64,000 nt of DNA from Pauljensenia sp018375675 (GTDB taxonomy: Bacteria > Actinomycetota > Actinomycetes > Actinomycetales > Actinomycetaceae): positions 62,001 through 126,000 of the forward strand of contig JAPWAE010000006.1 of NCBI GenBank assembly GCA_041432705.1, written 5' to 3'. The notes beneath the pieces were generated by a model. That model saw only the letters and a program-made list of their open reading frames with translations. It was not told the origin of the DNA and searched no databases. Shown piece after piece: positions 8,736 through 16,388 of this stretch. Every line of letters begins with the position of its first letter. Position 1 is the stretch's first letter. The position numbers and the translations under genes were made by a program.

Positions 8736-8820
8736 GTCCTCCGCGTGACGGTATCATCCGAACCTCCCCAGGGCAGGAATGCAGCAAGGATAAGGGTGCG
8801 CTGCCGGGTGCGCGGAGGAT
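8736..8820 (+). ncRNA. ffs: Signal recognition particle RNA, small bacterial (4.5S) type
   Basis: The ends pair (TCCTCCGCG at 8737 with CGCGGAGGA ending 8819). The apical part holds the conserved Ffh-binding asymmetric loop: CCCCAGGGC, a GGAA tetraloop closed by GCA/TGC, then GCAGCAAGG. This matches the actinobacterial 4.5S pattern. It forms the RNA core of SRP for co-translational membrane targeting. A terminator is not clear. Confidence 0.9.
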
Positions 8821-8896
8821 CTTTGTATGTGCTGCTCGATCTTGATCGACTGCAGGATGCGCTTCTTCGATGTGGTTCAGGCCATAGCGCTTGATT

Positions 8897-8924
8897 TTGC
8901 ATCCTGGCGAAGAGCGTGTAAGCT
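8897..8924 (+). promoter_or_regulatory. Promoter of tRNA-Arg (ACG)
   Basis: -35 TTGCAT (8897-8902), 16-base spacer, -10 TAAGCT (8919-8924), about 20 bases before the tRNA. Confidence 0.6.
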
Positions 8925-8944
8925 TATACCCAGCCAAACGGCAA

Positions 8945-9017
8945 GCGCCCGTAGCTCAATGGATAGAGCATCTGATTACGGTTCAGAAGGTTGGGGGTTC
9001 GAGTCCCTCCGGGCGCG
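8945..9017 (+). tRNA. tRNA-Arg (anticodon ACG)
   Basis: Acceptor GCGCCCG (8945-8951) pairs with CGGGCGC (9010-9016), discriminator G. D arm TAGCTCAATGGATAGAGCA. Anticodon stem TCTGA/TCAGA encloses TTACGGT, anticodon ACG (A34 is read as inosine after TadA action; tadA is at 16389). CCA is not encoded. Confidence 0.95.
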
Positions 9018-9022
9018 CAGCG

Positions 9023-9055
9023 GCCCCCCTCGGTGCGATCCACCGGTGGGGGTTC
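9023..9055 (+). terminator. Possible terminator of tRNA-Arg
   Basis: A GC-rich inverted repeat (CCCCCCTCGGT and ACCGGTGGGGG) followed by TTCT. Pairing is imperfect, so low confidence. Confidence 0.4.
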
Positions 9056-9209
9056 TGCATTTCTACCAAGCAATCCTTCGGGAGTGCTTTTTTCATGCCC
9101 ATCCGCTCGTGGTGGTCCCAGCAAGTCGGTTCCCTGTTCGATCTGAGATGACGGCCGCCCAGCAGCGGGCGTACCTGAGTGGTGGTGCGACAGGACTCGC
9201 CCGGCACGC

Positions 9210-9560
9210 CATAAACCGCCAATTTTGGGCCATTTTTCGTACGCAGGGCGAACTTTTTCGCGCACAGGCAGCTGTGACGTGGCGACGTTGAAACCAATGA
9301 AACCTCTGCAGCCACTGATGCAGACCAGCATGAAACCACCATCACCAATGCTCGCCCCCAAACAGCGACCATTGAAACCGCCATCACCTCTACGACCGCT
9401 GATGCAGACCAACGTGAAACCACCATCACCAATGCTCGTCCCTGAACAACACTCATTGAAACCGACAACACCAATGCAACCGAAATACGCGCCAAATACG
9501 CCCATTTCTCATCCGCAAAGGCGATGGTGGTTTCATCTGAGGCTCGCCCTGCGCGAGCAA
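9210..9560. repeat. Intergenic repeat R2, copy A (with an internal 84-base duplication)
   Basis: Related by eye to 50930-51290 in the opposite orientation. It starts CATAAACCGCCAATTTTGGG and contains the block TGAAACCACCATCACCAATG twice, 84 bases apart (about 9328 and 9412). It ends with two GGCGATGGTGGTTTCA motifs. Both strands are open for long stretches; on the plus strand the peptide KPPSPML recurs. No start signal or domain supports a protein. The 960-base gap 9018-9978 consists of this repeat, R7 and R1. Confidence 0.7.
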
Positions 9561-9629
9561 AGGCGATGGTGGTTTCACGCGAGAGATTTCCGATGCAAGC
9601 GGGCCATGGCACGTCCTGATCAACACGCA

Positions 9630-9737
9630 TTCGCATGCAATTCCACCACAGACACTTCACGTCTCAGCATGCAATCGTTGAAATTCCGAGCTTTCTATGG
9701 GGCCATAGACGACAGGCGTCCGGGAATTGCATGCGAA
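9630..9737. repeat. Short inverted-repeat-bounded element R7, copy A
   Basis: 15-base perfect terminal inverted repeats: TTCGCATGCAATTCC (9630-9644) and GGAATTGCATGCGAA (9723-9737). The element is 108 bases long, has no coding capacity and is MITE-sized. A second copy with the same ends is at 50769-50874. Confidence 0.7.
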
Positions 9738-9765
9738 ATTGCGAAGCAATAGCCGAGGTGACGCC

Positions 9766-9958
9766 GGTGTAGAGGGCGCCGGAGGGACCGGAGGGCCTGG
9801 CCGTGGTGCCGGTGGGTGGCGGCAGGGCCAGGGCGGGCCTCGAGATCGACCACTCCGAGCCTTCAGGCTCGCGTGTGGCGATCTCGCGGGCGGGCCGCCG
9901 CCCACCGGCACACACAGCGGCGGGCCCCACAGCCGGGCCCTCCGGCGCCCGGAACACC
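9766..9958. repeat. GC-rich nested palindromic repeat, copy b
   Basis: Outer arms 9766-9786 (GGTGT, AGA, GGGCGCCGGAGGG) and 9938-9958 pair except for three central bases. Inner arms begin at 9806 (GTGCCGGTGGGTGGCGGC) and 9894-9911 (GCCGCCGCCCACCGGCAC). The middle stem is GAGATCG/CGATCTC and the apex CGAGCC/GGCTCG near 9860. It sits just downstream of the gluQ stop. Confidence 0.8.
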
Positions 9959-9978
9959 AGCGGGGCCACAAGCAGCCC

Positions 9979-10893
9979 TCAGGAACTGGGCGGCGTCACG
10001 ACCCACGGCTCGGTCGGCAGGGAGCGCAATCCTGTAATCCCGAGAGTGTCCGCAATGTCGGAGGCGCAACGCGCCCCGGGTACTCCCAGGGAGGCCCCGA
10101 TGAACGAAACGACGTCCTCGGTGGACCAGCCGAGGCCTCGTAGGTCAGAGAGGGTGACGGCACCGTCGCGCTTGGCCAACCGGGCCCCTGAAGGTGCGAG
10201 TGCGAGGGGCACGTGCGCGTACGTCGGCTCGGGCGCCCCGAGCAGGTGGGCGAGCTGCGCCTGCGCGGGCGCCTGGGAGAGCAGATCGAAGCCGCGCACG
10301 ACCTGGTCGACGCCCTGGAACGCATCGTCGACGACAGCCGCCAGGTTGTAGGCGGGCACGCCGTCCGCGCGGCGCACGACGAAGTGGTCGACAGCCCCGG
10401 TGTAGGAGCCGTGCAGCTCGTCGAACACGGTCCACTCGGGCGAGGGGGCGGCCAGGCGCAGCGCGGGGGCGCGCCCCAACGCGGCCAGAGCTGCGCGCTT
10501 CTCCTCACGCTCGGATTCGCTCAATGTCAGGCAGGTGCCCGGGTAGTGGCCGGGTGGGACGTGCGGCGCGGAGGCGGCCTCGCGGATGTCGCGGCGGGTG
10601 CAGTAGCACTCGAAGATGAGCCCGCGCGCGGCCAGCGACGCCAGGGCGGCCTCGTGCGCGTCGGCTCGCGCGGTTTGGATGAGGGGCTCGCCGTCCCAGT
10701 CGACTCCGATCGCCGCCAGGTCCTCGATCTGGCGCTCGGCGGAACCGGCTCGCTCCCGGTCGATGTCCTCGATGCGTAGGACGAATCGCCGCCCGGTCGT
10801 GCGCGCCCACGCCCACGCGAGGATCGCGGTGCGCAGGTTGCCCAGGTGGAAGTCGCCCGTGGGGGAGGGCGCGAATCGGCCGGTGTTCGTCAT
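9979..10893 (-). CDS. gluQ: Glutamyl-Q tRNA(Asp) synthetase
   Basis: 304 residues, a class I catalytic core without an anticodon-binding domain. N terminus GRFAPSPTGDFHLGNLRTA contains the HIGH-like HLGN, the KMSKS-like site is LAKRDGAVTL, and CYCTRRDI supplies ligands of the GluQRS zinc site. It attaches glutamate to queuosine in tRNAAsp, independently of tRNAGlu charging. Single gene. ATG 10893 is preceded by TACACT and six bases, a leaderless start. Confidence 0.9.
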   Translation of the reverse strand: MTNTGRFAPSPTGDFHLGNLRTAILAWAWARTTGRRFVLRIEDIDRERAGSAERQIEDLAAIGVDWDGEPLIQTARADAHEAALASLAARGLIFECYCTRRDIREAASAPHVPPGHYPGTCLTLSESEREEKRAALAALGRAPALRLAAPSPEWTVFDELHGSYTGAVDHFVVRRADGVPAYNLAAVVDDAFQGVDQVVRGFDLLSQAPAQAQLAHLLGAPEPTYAHVPLALAPSGARLAKRDGAVTLSDLRGLGWSTEDVVSFIGASLGVPGARCASDIADTLGITGLRSLPTEPWVVTPPSS

Positions 10894-10899
10894 GGCCTC

Positions 10900-10905
10900 A
10901 GTGTA
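10900..10905 (-). promoter_or_regulatory. -10-like box TACACT, leaderless start of gluQ
   Basis: TACACT, GAGGCC, then ATG. moeA has the same hexamer at the same distance. Confidence 0.55.
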
Positions 10906-10960
10906 CGAGGCCGTGGCCGCCTCCCGGGATCCGCCTCCCCGTGTGGTAGTGGCGCAGGCG

Positions 10961-10966
10961 TACAGT
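10961..10966 (+). promoter_or_regulatory. -10-like box TACAGT, leaderless start of crcB
   Basis: TACAGT followed by 7 bases and ATG 10974. The short space to the divergent gluQ leaves no room for a fluoride riboswitch. Confidence 0.5.
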
Positions 10967-10973
10967 GGGGTGC

Positions 10974-11438
10974 ATGGTGAGTTTTCGGGTGCCCGACTGG
11001 TTGGCGGTCTTCGTGGGTGGGGTCGTGGGGACGGCGGCGCGCGCCGGCCTGGATGAGGTCGCGAAGGCCTCCCCGGTGCGTGGTCTTTTCCTGTCGTGGT
11101 CGACGCTGACGGTCAACGCCGTGGGCGCGTTCCTGCTGGGTGCGCTGGGCGCGTGGGTGGCGGGACGCCTGGCGCGCGGCGCCGGGGATGCGGCGTCGCT
11201 GAAGACCCTGAAGCTCCTGGTTGGCACGGGTTTCGCGGGCGCGTTCACGACGTACGGGACGTACGTCGTCGCGTCGGTGGGGTACGCGTCGCTCAATGGA
11301 ATTGTCGAGGCCGTCTCTCAGTCCCTCGGTCTCCTGGCGCTGGGTGGGGCCTGCGCCTGGTCGGGTATGCGCGTGGGGGAGTGGCTGTGTGGCCGCTCGG
11401 ACCTGCGCCCCGTCACCGGTGAGGGGGAGCGAGCATGA
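10974..11438 (+). CDS. crcB: Fluoride channel subunit CrcB/FluC 1
   Basis: 154 residues, four hydrophobic helices. Family features: GGVVGTAARAGLDE near the N terminus, NAVGAFLLG in helix 2 (Asn of the Fluc pore), and GTGFAGAFTTYGTYVV in helix 3 (Phe box and Thr/Ser track). Fluc channels export fluoride as dual-topology dimers; actinobacteria often carry two unequal genes that make a heterodimer. Overlaps the second gene by ATGA. ATG 10974 is chosen over the in-frame GTG at 10965 on leaderless geometry. Confidence 0.88.
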   Translation: MVSFRVPDWLAVFVGGVVGTAARAGLDEVAKASPVRGLFLSWSTLTVNAVGAFLLGALGAWVAGRLARGAGDAASLKTLKLLVGTGFAGAFTTYGTYVVASVGYASLNGIVEAVSQSLGLLALGGACAWSGMRVGEWLCGRSDLRPVTGEGERA

Positions 11439-11806
11439 ACGGATTGACCTTCCTGTTCGTGGCCCTGGCCGGTGGCGTGGGCGCGTGCGCCCGCTTCTGG
11501 TTGGACCGTGGTACTCAACGCTCCCTGTCCTCGTGGGGCGACCCGGCGGGAGCGAGGCTCGGCATCCTGGTCGTCAACGTCATCGGGTGTTTCCTGGCCG
11601 GCGCGGCCACTCAGCTGGTGCCCGCGGGCCTCATGCCGATCGTCTCGACGGGGTTCCTTGGTGGTTTCACGACGTTCTCGACCGCACTCGTGGACGTGGT
11701 GACCCTGTGGGCCGACGGATTTCGAGGTCGCAGCCTCGCCCTCGCGCTCGGTACGTGGGCGGCCTCGTGGGGCGCGGCGCTAGCGGGCATCGCCTGTGCC
11801 GGATAG
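11435..11806 (+). CDS. crcB: Fluoride channel subunit CrcB/FluC 2
   Basis: 123 residues, four helices: GGVGACARFWLDRG, NVIGCFLAG and STGFLGGFTTFSTALVD. Closer to the canonical Fluc consensus than its neighbour. The ATGA overlap implies coupled translation and probable heterodimerisation with CrcB 1. Confidence 0.9.
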   Translation: MNGLTFLFVALAGGVGACARFWLDRGTQRSLSSWGDPAGARLGILVVNVIGCFLAGAATQLVPAGLMPIVSTGFLGGFTTFSTALVDVVTLWADGFRGRSLALALGTWAASWGAALAGIACAG

Positions 11807-11912
11807 GGGTTTGTCACGCAACTCCGGCCACTATGCGGGCTGGTGGGTGAGGGTTTAGCCACGATACGGAGTTTTGTAACAGCATTCCGAGCGCTCGCGC
11901 GTGTGGCCCTCA

Positions 11913-11940
11913 TATGCTGATGTTGCGGGCCGTGCGGCCC
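11913..11940 (+). promoter_or_regulatory. Promoter and leader hairpin of metNIQ
   Basis: -10 TATGCT at 11913-11918; the short leader contains the hairpin GGGCCGTGCGGCCC (11927-11940) followed by the ribosome-binding sequence CGGAGA. No SAM or T-box riboswitch is recognisable in the 150 bases upstream of metN. Confidence 0.45.
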
Positions 11941-11956
11941 AGTAACGGAGATGCAC

Positions 11957-12979
11957 ATGATTGACCTCACCGGGGTGTCCAAGGTCTACCCCGTGAAAAA
12001 CGGCGGCACGGTCGTCGCGCTTGATGGGGTGAACCTGCACGTTGATCGCGGTTCGATCCACGGGATCGTCGGCCGCTCGGGTGCGGGTAAGTCCACGCTT
12101 ATCCGGTGTCTGACGGCTCTGGAGAAGCCCACCGAGGGCCACATTGTCGTCGACGGCCTCGATCTGGCGACTCTGGCGGGTTCCGCGCTGCGCGCCGCCC
12201 GTCGTCGCATCGGTATGGTCTTCCAGGCTGCGAACCTCCTGGATGCTCGCACCGCCGCCGATAACATCGGCTACCCGCTGAAGCTCGCCGGCGTGCCCGC
12301 CGCGAAGCGCCGCGAACGCGTCAAGGAGCTCCTTGAGCTCGTCGGCCTCGAAGGCCGCGGTGACTCCTACCCGTCCCAGCTGTCGGGTGGCCAGCGTCAG
12401 CGCGTCGGCATCGCCCGCGCCCTGGCGGATAATCCCGCTGTGCTCCTGTGTGACGAGCCGACCAGCGCACTCGACACCGAGTCGACCGCTCAGATCCTCT
12501 CCCTGCTGCGCCACGTGCGCGACGTTGCCGGCGTCACCGTCGTCATCATCACCCACGAGATGGCTGTCGTCCGCGAGATCTGCGACTCCGTGACCCTCCT
12601 CGGCCACGGGCAGGTCCTGCAGACCGGCCCCCTCGAAGAGGTCGTGGCCGACCCCTCGACGCCGCTCGCCCGCGAGCTGGTCCCCATGCCGGTCGTCGAG
12701 TCGGTTCCGACGGAGTCCTCCGACAGCCGCTTCGAACCAAACGCGGCTGGCACTGTCCTCCTCGACGTCGTCTTCACGTCGCACCCGGGCGTGCCTACGG
12801 GTGCCACGGTGCTGCACCTGGCCTCGTCGATGGGCGCGGACGTGACCGCGGGTACTTTCGAGTCCCTCGGCAGCGTGCAGGTGGGCCGCCTGGCCCTGAC
12901 CGTCCCCGCGTACCACGCTGACAAGATCATCGAGCAGCTGCGCAAGAACAACGTCCACGCGGAAGTGAGGGACCAATGA
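11957..12979 (+). CDS. metN: Methionine ABC transporter ATP-binding protein MetN
   Basis: 340 residues. ABC domain with Walker A GRSGAGKST, Q-loop MVFQAANLLDART, signature LSGGQRQRVGIARAL, Walker B VLLCDEPTSALD and H-switch ITHEMAVV. The last about 85 residues form the NIL domain, which binds methionine and inhibits transport when cytoplasmic methionine is high. The start is at 11957 because GGAG at 11947-11950 is correctly spaced for it; the ATG at 11951 would touch the site. Confidence 0.93.
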   Translation: MIDLTGVSKVYPVKNGGTVVALDGVNLHVDRGSIHGIVGRSGAGKSTLIRCLTALEKPTEGHIVVDGLDLATLAGSALRAARRRIGMVFQAANLLDARTAADNIGYPLKLAGVPAAKRRERVKELLELVGLEGRGDSYPSQLSGGQRQRVGIARALADNPAVLLCDEPTSALDTESTAQILSLLRHVRDVAGVTVVIITHEMAVVREICDSVTLLGHGQVLQTGPLEEVVADPSTPLARELVPMPVVESVPTESSDSRFEPNAAGTVLLDVVFTSHPGVPTGATVLHLASSMGADVTAGTFESLGSVQVGRLALTVPAYHADKIIEQLRKNNVHAEVRDQ

Positions 12980-13710
12980 CAACCGCATACTTCGCCGCCG
13001 CTCAGGCACTGACGCTCCTGCCCGCTGGCAAGGGCGATCCCACGTGGCTGGATAATCCGGCCCTCACCGACAAGTTCGTGCCCGCGATCTTCGAGACCCT
13101 CATGATGACGGGCTTGTCGACCGTTTTCGCGGTCATCATCGGCACTCTCCTGGGCCTCGTCCTGGTCCAGACCGGCAAGGGTGGCCTCACCCCGAACAAG
13201 GGTATCTACCAGGCCGTGTCCTTCGTCGTGAACATTGTGCGTTCCCTGCCCTTCATTATCGGCATCATCATGCTGATCCCGGTCACGAAGATGATCGTCG
13301 GCAAGTCCACGGGCTCGCTCGCTACCGTCGTGCCGCTCGTCATCCTGTCCGCGCCCTTCTTCGCGCGCCTCGTGGAGACGAACCTGCTGGCCGTCGATCC
13401 CGGAAAGATTGAGGCCGCCCAGATGATGGGTGCCTCCAACCGACAGATCCGCTGGGGCGTCCTCATTCGCGAGGCCATGCCCGCCCTCATCCAGTCCATC
13501 ACGACCCTGGCGATCACCCTCATCGGCTACTCCGCGATGGCGGGCGCGGTCGGTGGCGGCGGCCTGGGCCAGATGGCCATCAACTACGGCTACAACCGCT
13601 GGCAGGACGACGTCATGATCTCCACCGTCGTCGCCATCATCGTCATCGTGCAGATCATCCAGCTGATCGGCGATATCCTCTCGCGCCTGGTCGACCACCG
13701 CGCGCGCTGA
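12976..13710 (+). CDS. metI: Methionine ABC transporter permease MetI
   Basis: 244 residues, five or six membrane helices, with the EAA loop KIEAAQMMGASNRQIRWGVL and the family sequence GYSAMAGAVGGGGLGQMAIN. Overlaps metN by ATGA. Forms the homodimeric pore for D/L-methionine import. Confidence 0.93.
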   Translation: MTTAYFAAAQALTLLPAGKGDPTWLDNPALTDKFVPAIFETLMMTGLSTVFAVIIGTLLGLVLVQTGKGGLTPNKGIYQAVSFVVNIVRSLPFIIGIIMLIPVTKMIVGKSTGSLATVVPLVILSAPFFARLVETNLLAVDPGKIEAAQMMGASNRQIRWGVLIREAMPALIQSITTLAITLIGYSAMAGAVGGGGLGQMAINYGYNRWQDDVMISTVVAIIVIVQIIQLIGDILSRLVDHRAR

Positions 13711-13779
13711 CCGACCCCGGTCAGGCCGCCCGGCCCGACCATTCATCCCATCCAGTACACAGAAGAAAAGAGAACCACC

Positions 13780-14616
13780 ATGCGTCACCGCACTCTCGCA
13801 GCTATCGGCCTGGCGGCCGTTGCCACCCTGGGCCTGGCGGCCTGCGGCGGCGGCTCCACCTCCTCCTCGGATGCTTCGGCCTCCTCCTCGGACGTCGTCA
13901 CCCTGACCGTGGGCGCGACCCCCTCGCCCCACGCGAAGATCCTCACCTACATCAACGACAACCTGGCCGCGGCCGAGGGCATCAAGCTTGACATCGTTGA
14001 GTACACCGACTACGTCCAGCCCAACACCGCGCTGAACGACGGCGACCTCGACGCCAACTTCTACCAGACCGTTCCCTACCTGGAGAACGCGGAGAAGCAG
14101 TTCGGCTACGACTTCGAGGCCGGCGAGGGCATCCACCTCGAGCCCCTCGGCGTGTTCTCCAACAAGCACAAGTCCCTCGACGAGCTGCCCGATGGCGGCA
14201 CGATCGGCATCATTTCCGACACGGCCAACCAGGCTCGCGCGCTCAAGCTCCTGGCCACCCAGGGCCTCGTCTCGATCCCCGAGGGCGACGGTGACGTCAA
14301 CATCAACACCGTCACCAAGCTGAAGAACTTCGATTTCCGCGAGGTCGAGGGCCCGCAGCTGGTTCGCTCGCTCGATGACTTCGACTACGCGGTTATCAAC
14401 GGCAACTTCGCCCAGGAGGGCGGTAAGTCCATCTCCGGTGATGCTCTCGTCGTCGAGTCCCCCGTGGACAACCCGGCCGTGAACGTTCTCGTGTGGAAGA
14501 AGGACTCCAAGAAGACTGACGCCATCGCGAAGCTCGAGAAGCTCCTGCACTCCGATCAGGTGAAGCAGTACATCGAGCAGACCTGGTCGGACGGTTCGGT
14601 CATCCCGGCGTTCTGA
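13780..14616 (+). CDS. metQ: Methionine-binding lipoprotein MetQ
   Basis: 278 residues. Signal peptide with lipobox LAAC and a Ser-rich linker, then the NlpA/MetQ fold: TVGATPSPHAKIL, VEYTDYVQPNTALNDGDLDA, NFYQTVPYL. Third gene of the metNIQ operon, 69 bases after metI with an AAAGAGAA ribosome-binding region. Captures methionine outside the cell. Confidence 0.93.
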   Translation: MRHRTLAAIGLAAVATLGLAACGGGSTSSSDASASSSDVVTLTVGATPSPHAKILTYINDNLAAAEGIKLDIVEYTDYVQPNTALNDGDLDANFYQTVPYLENAEKQFGYDFEAGEGIHLEPLGVFSNKHKSLDELPDGGTIGIISDTANQARALKLLATQGLVSIPEGDGDVNINTVTKLKNFDFREVEGPQLVRSLDDFDYAVINGNFAQEGGKSISGDALVVESPVDNPAVNVLVWKKDSKKTDAIAKLEKLLHSDQVKQYIEQTWSDGSVIPAF

Positions 14617-14684
14617 TTCACGAGGCCGGGGCGCGCTGGCGCCGAGGCTGACGGATTGCAGGGCCGAAAGGCTCGCAGTGATAA

Positions 14685-14724
14685 CGGGTGGGCCCCGGAA
14701 CCATACGGTTCCGGGGCCCACCCG
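14685..14724. terminator. Bidirectional terminator between metQ and the YagU-like gene
   Basis: Perfect 18-bp stem CGGGTGGGCCCCGGAACC with loop ATAC between two convergent genes. No long U tract on either side. Confidence 0.75.
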
Positions 14725-14746
14725 TCTGTCCGCGCAAGCGGATGTG

Positions 14747-15301
14747 TCAGTTGGTGCGAGACTCGAGCGGGAACTCGGCGTCCGGCTCGTGCGTGATGCG
14801 GTTACGCATGTCGCGTCGGAAGACTTCGATGGCCCAGAGCCAGATGATGTGGCCGAAGAACTCGGAAAAGTGCTCCGCGAAGGGCTGGTTCCAGGGTGCC
14901 GGGACGGTGCCCATCAGCGGCATGAGGACGACGTGGAAGGCCACGTAGACGAAGATACCGAAGGCCGCACCCTGCCAGAGCTTGATCTGCGGGAATCGTT
15001 CGGCCAGCACACAGTAGAGGACCGCGAAGCCGATCGAGAAGGCGAAGTGGACGATGAAGGAGACCCAGGGGAGTCCTTCGTTACCGTTGAAGGTGTAGGA
15101 CAGGTGGGTGACGCTCTCCGGGATGCCTAGCTGCTGGAGCAGCTCCTGGGGCGGGTTGGTCGCGTTGCGCTCGGGGGTACGCGGAGGCAGCGGCACCTCC
15201 CAACCGAACTTCACGATGGCGGAGACGATGCCGCCGAGAACACCTGCGATTGCTGCGACGCCGTAGCGGCGGCGCTTGGGATTGGTCTGAATCAGTGCCA
15301 T
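14747..15301 (-). CDS. YagU family (DUF1440) inner-membrane protein
   Basis: 184 residues that follow the E. coli YagU pattern closely: NPKRRRYGVAAIAGVLGGIV, KFGWEVPLPPRTPERNATNP, IKLWQGAAFGIFVYVAFHVV and the C-terminal FRRDMRNRITHEPDAEFPL. About four membrane helices. YagU contributes to acid resistance in E. coli by an unknown mechanism. Monocistronic. Confidence 0.85.
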   Translation of the reverse strand: MALIQTNPKRRRYGVAAIAGVLGGIVSAIVKFGWEVPLPPRTPERNATNPPQELLQQLGIPESVTHLSYTFNGNEGLPWVSFIVHFAFSIGFAVLYCVLAERFPQIKLWQGAAFGIFVYVAFHVVLMPLMGTVPAPWNQPFAEHFSEFFGHIIWLWAIEVFRRDMRNRITHEPDAEFPLESRTN

Positions 15302-15442
15302 GTGACAAGCATGAAACGTGCGTTGGGCATTTTCGAGGCCTTGGGGTGCTTAGCGCTCAAGGTCACATGAGGGTGTCATCAGGGAAAATGGGCTAAAAAT
15401 AGCCAAGTTGGTTAATTTGCGCCTTTGTTGGTGGGTAAATGC

Positions 15443-15482
15443 GTGGGGTGGGCGCGGGACTTTCATCCCGCGCCCACCCCAC
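15443..15482 (-). terminator. Strong hairpin downstream of upp
   Basis: Perfect 17-bp inverted repeat GTGGGGTGGGCGCGGGA around CTTTCA, 60 bases past the upp stop. No U tract, so it could act as a 3'-end stabiliser or as a Rho-independent terminator of the U-tract-less type. Confidence 0.6.
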
Positions 15483-15542
15483 GTGTGGCGTTAACTGCGT
15501 CGCATCCCCCGGCGCTGCGATGCCCGAGGAGTGCGTGCCTCG

Positions 15543-16181
15543 TCAGTCGACGATGCCGTACAGGCGGTCGCCCGCGTCGCCCAGGCCGGGCACGATGTAA
15601 GACTTCTCGTTGAGGTGATCGTCGACGGCGGCGACGACGACGTTCACGTCGGCGCGCTCGCCGATCGCGTCCTCAAGGGTCTTGATGCCCTCCGGAGCGG
15701 CCAGGATGCACACGCAGGTGACGTCCTTTGCGCCGCGCTCGAAGAGGTAGTTGGTGGCGGCGACCATGGTGTGGCCGGTGGCCAGCATCGGGTCCAGCAC
15801 GAAGCACTGGCGGCCCGACAGGTCGTCCGGCAGGCGGTTCGCGTAGGTCTCGATTTCCAGGGTGTCGTCGTCGCGACGCATGCCCAGGAAGCCAACCTCG
15901 GCCGTGGGCAGCATGCGGGTCATGCCCTCGAGCATGCCCAAGCCCGCGCGCAGGACGGGGACCACGATCGGGCGAGGCTCGGAGAGCTTCAGGCCGACGG
16001 TGGGAGCGACCGGGGTCTGGATGGGGGTCTCGGTGACGGCCACTTCGCGCGTCGCCTCGTAGGCGAGCAGGGTGACCAGTTCGTCCACGAGCTGGCGGAA
16101 CGTCGCCGACGGCGTTTCGCGATCCCGCAGGACGGTGAGCTTATGGGTGATCAGGGGGTGATGAGCAACGTGGAGACGCAT
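15543..16181 (-). CDS. upp: Uracil phosphoribosyltransferase
   Basis: 212 residues, usual length. N terminus MRLHVAHHPLITHKLTVLRD, PRPP-binding loop CFVLDPMLATGHTMVAA, uracil-binding C terminus YIVPGLGDAGDRLYGIVD. Makes UMP from uracil and PRPP in pyrimidine salvage, which the permease at 5460 would feed. Leaderless start: TAGCCT, six bases, ATG 16181. Confidence 0.95.
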   Translation of the reverse strand: MRLHVAHHPLITHKLTVLRDRETPSATFRQLVDELVTLLAYEATREVAVTETPIQTPVAPTVGLKLSEPRPIVVPVLRAGLGMLEGMTRMLPTAEVGFLGMRRDDDTLEIETYANRLPDDLSGRQCFVLDPMLATGHTMVAATNYLFERGAKDVTCVCILAAPEGIKTLEDAIGERADVNVVVAAVDDHLNEKSYIVPGLGDAGDRLYGIVD

Positions 16182-16187
16182 GGTTAT

Positions 16188-16193
16188 AGGCTA
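16188..16193 (-). promoter_or_regulatory. -10-like box TAGCCT, leaderless start of upp
   Basis: TAGCCT, ATAACC, ATG 16181. Confidence 0.5.
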
Positions 16194-16376
16194 CCTTGTT
16201 CGTCCGCTGGCGCGCATCCAGTGTGTCGAACGTGAAGCTGGAGTCTCCCGTGTGCTGGCGTCGTGTTGGGCGGCGATCTGGAATGGTTGCGTGTTGGAGG
16301 TTGTGTCAAACTCATTCGCCACATGAGCATCATGAGTCACTGTGGACTCCAACTACCCCAACTGTGATTTGGCCGG

Positions 16377-16382
16377 TAAGCT
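16377..16382 (+). promoter_or_regulatory. -10-like box TAAGCT before tadA
   Basis: TAAGCT then AGGAGG then GTG 16389. The AGGAGG could instead be a Shine-Dalgarno for the in-frame GTG at 16395, so this box decides between two starts. Confidence 0.45.
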
Positions 16383-16388
16383 AGGAGG

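Noticed and set aside
8924..9660. Long minus-strand frames ending in a GTRTPNLLNRNQMLYPLS-type peptide
   Set aside because: This is the well-known antisense translation of a tRNA-Arg gene joined to repeat sequence; no coding signals.
10906..10973. Fluoride riboswitch before crcB
   Set aside because: Only 70 bases separate gluQ and crcB and the start looks leaderless; no conserved fluoride-aptamer sequence seen.
11807..11956. SAM riboswitch before metN
   Set aside because: Only a small GC hairpin in a leader of about 30 bases; no SAM-aptamer core.
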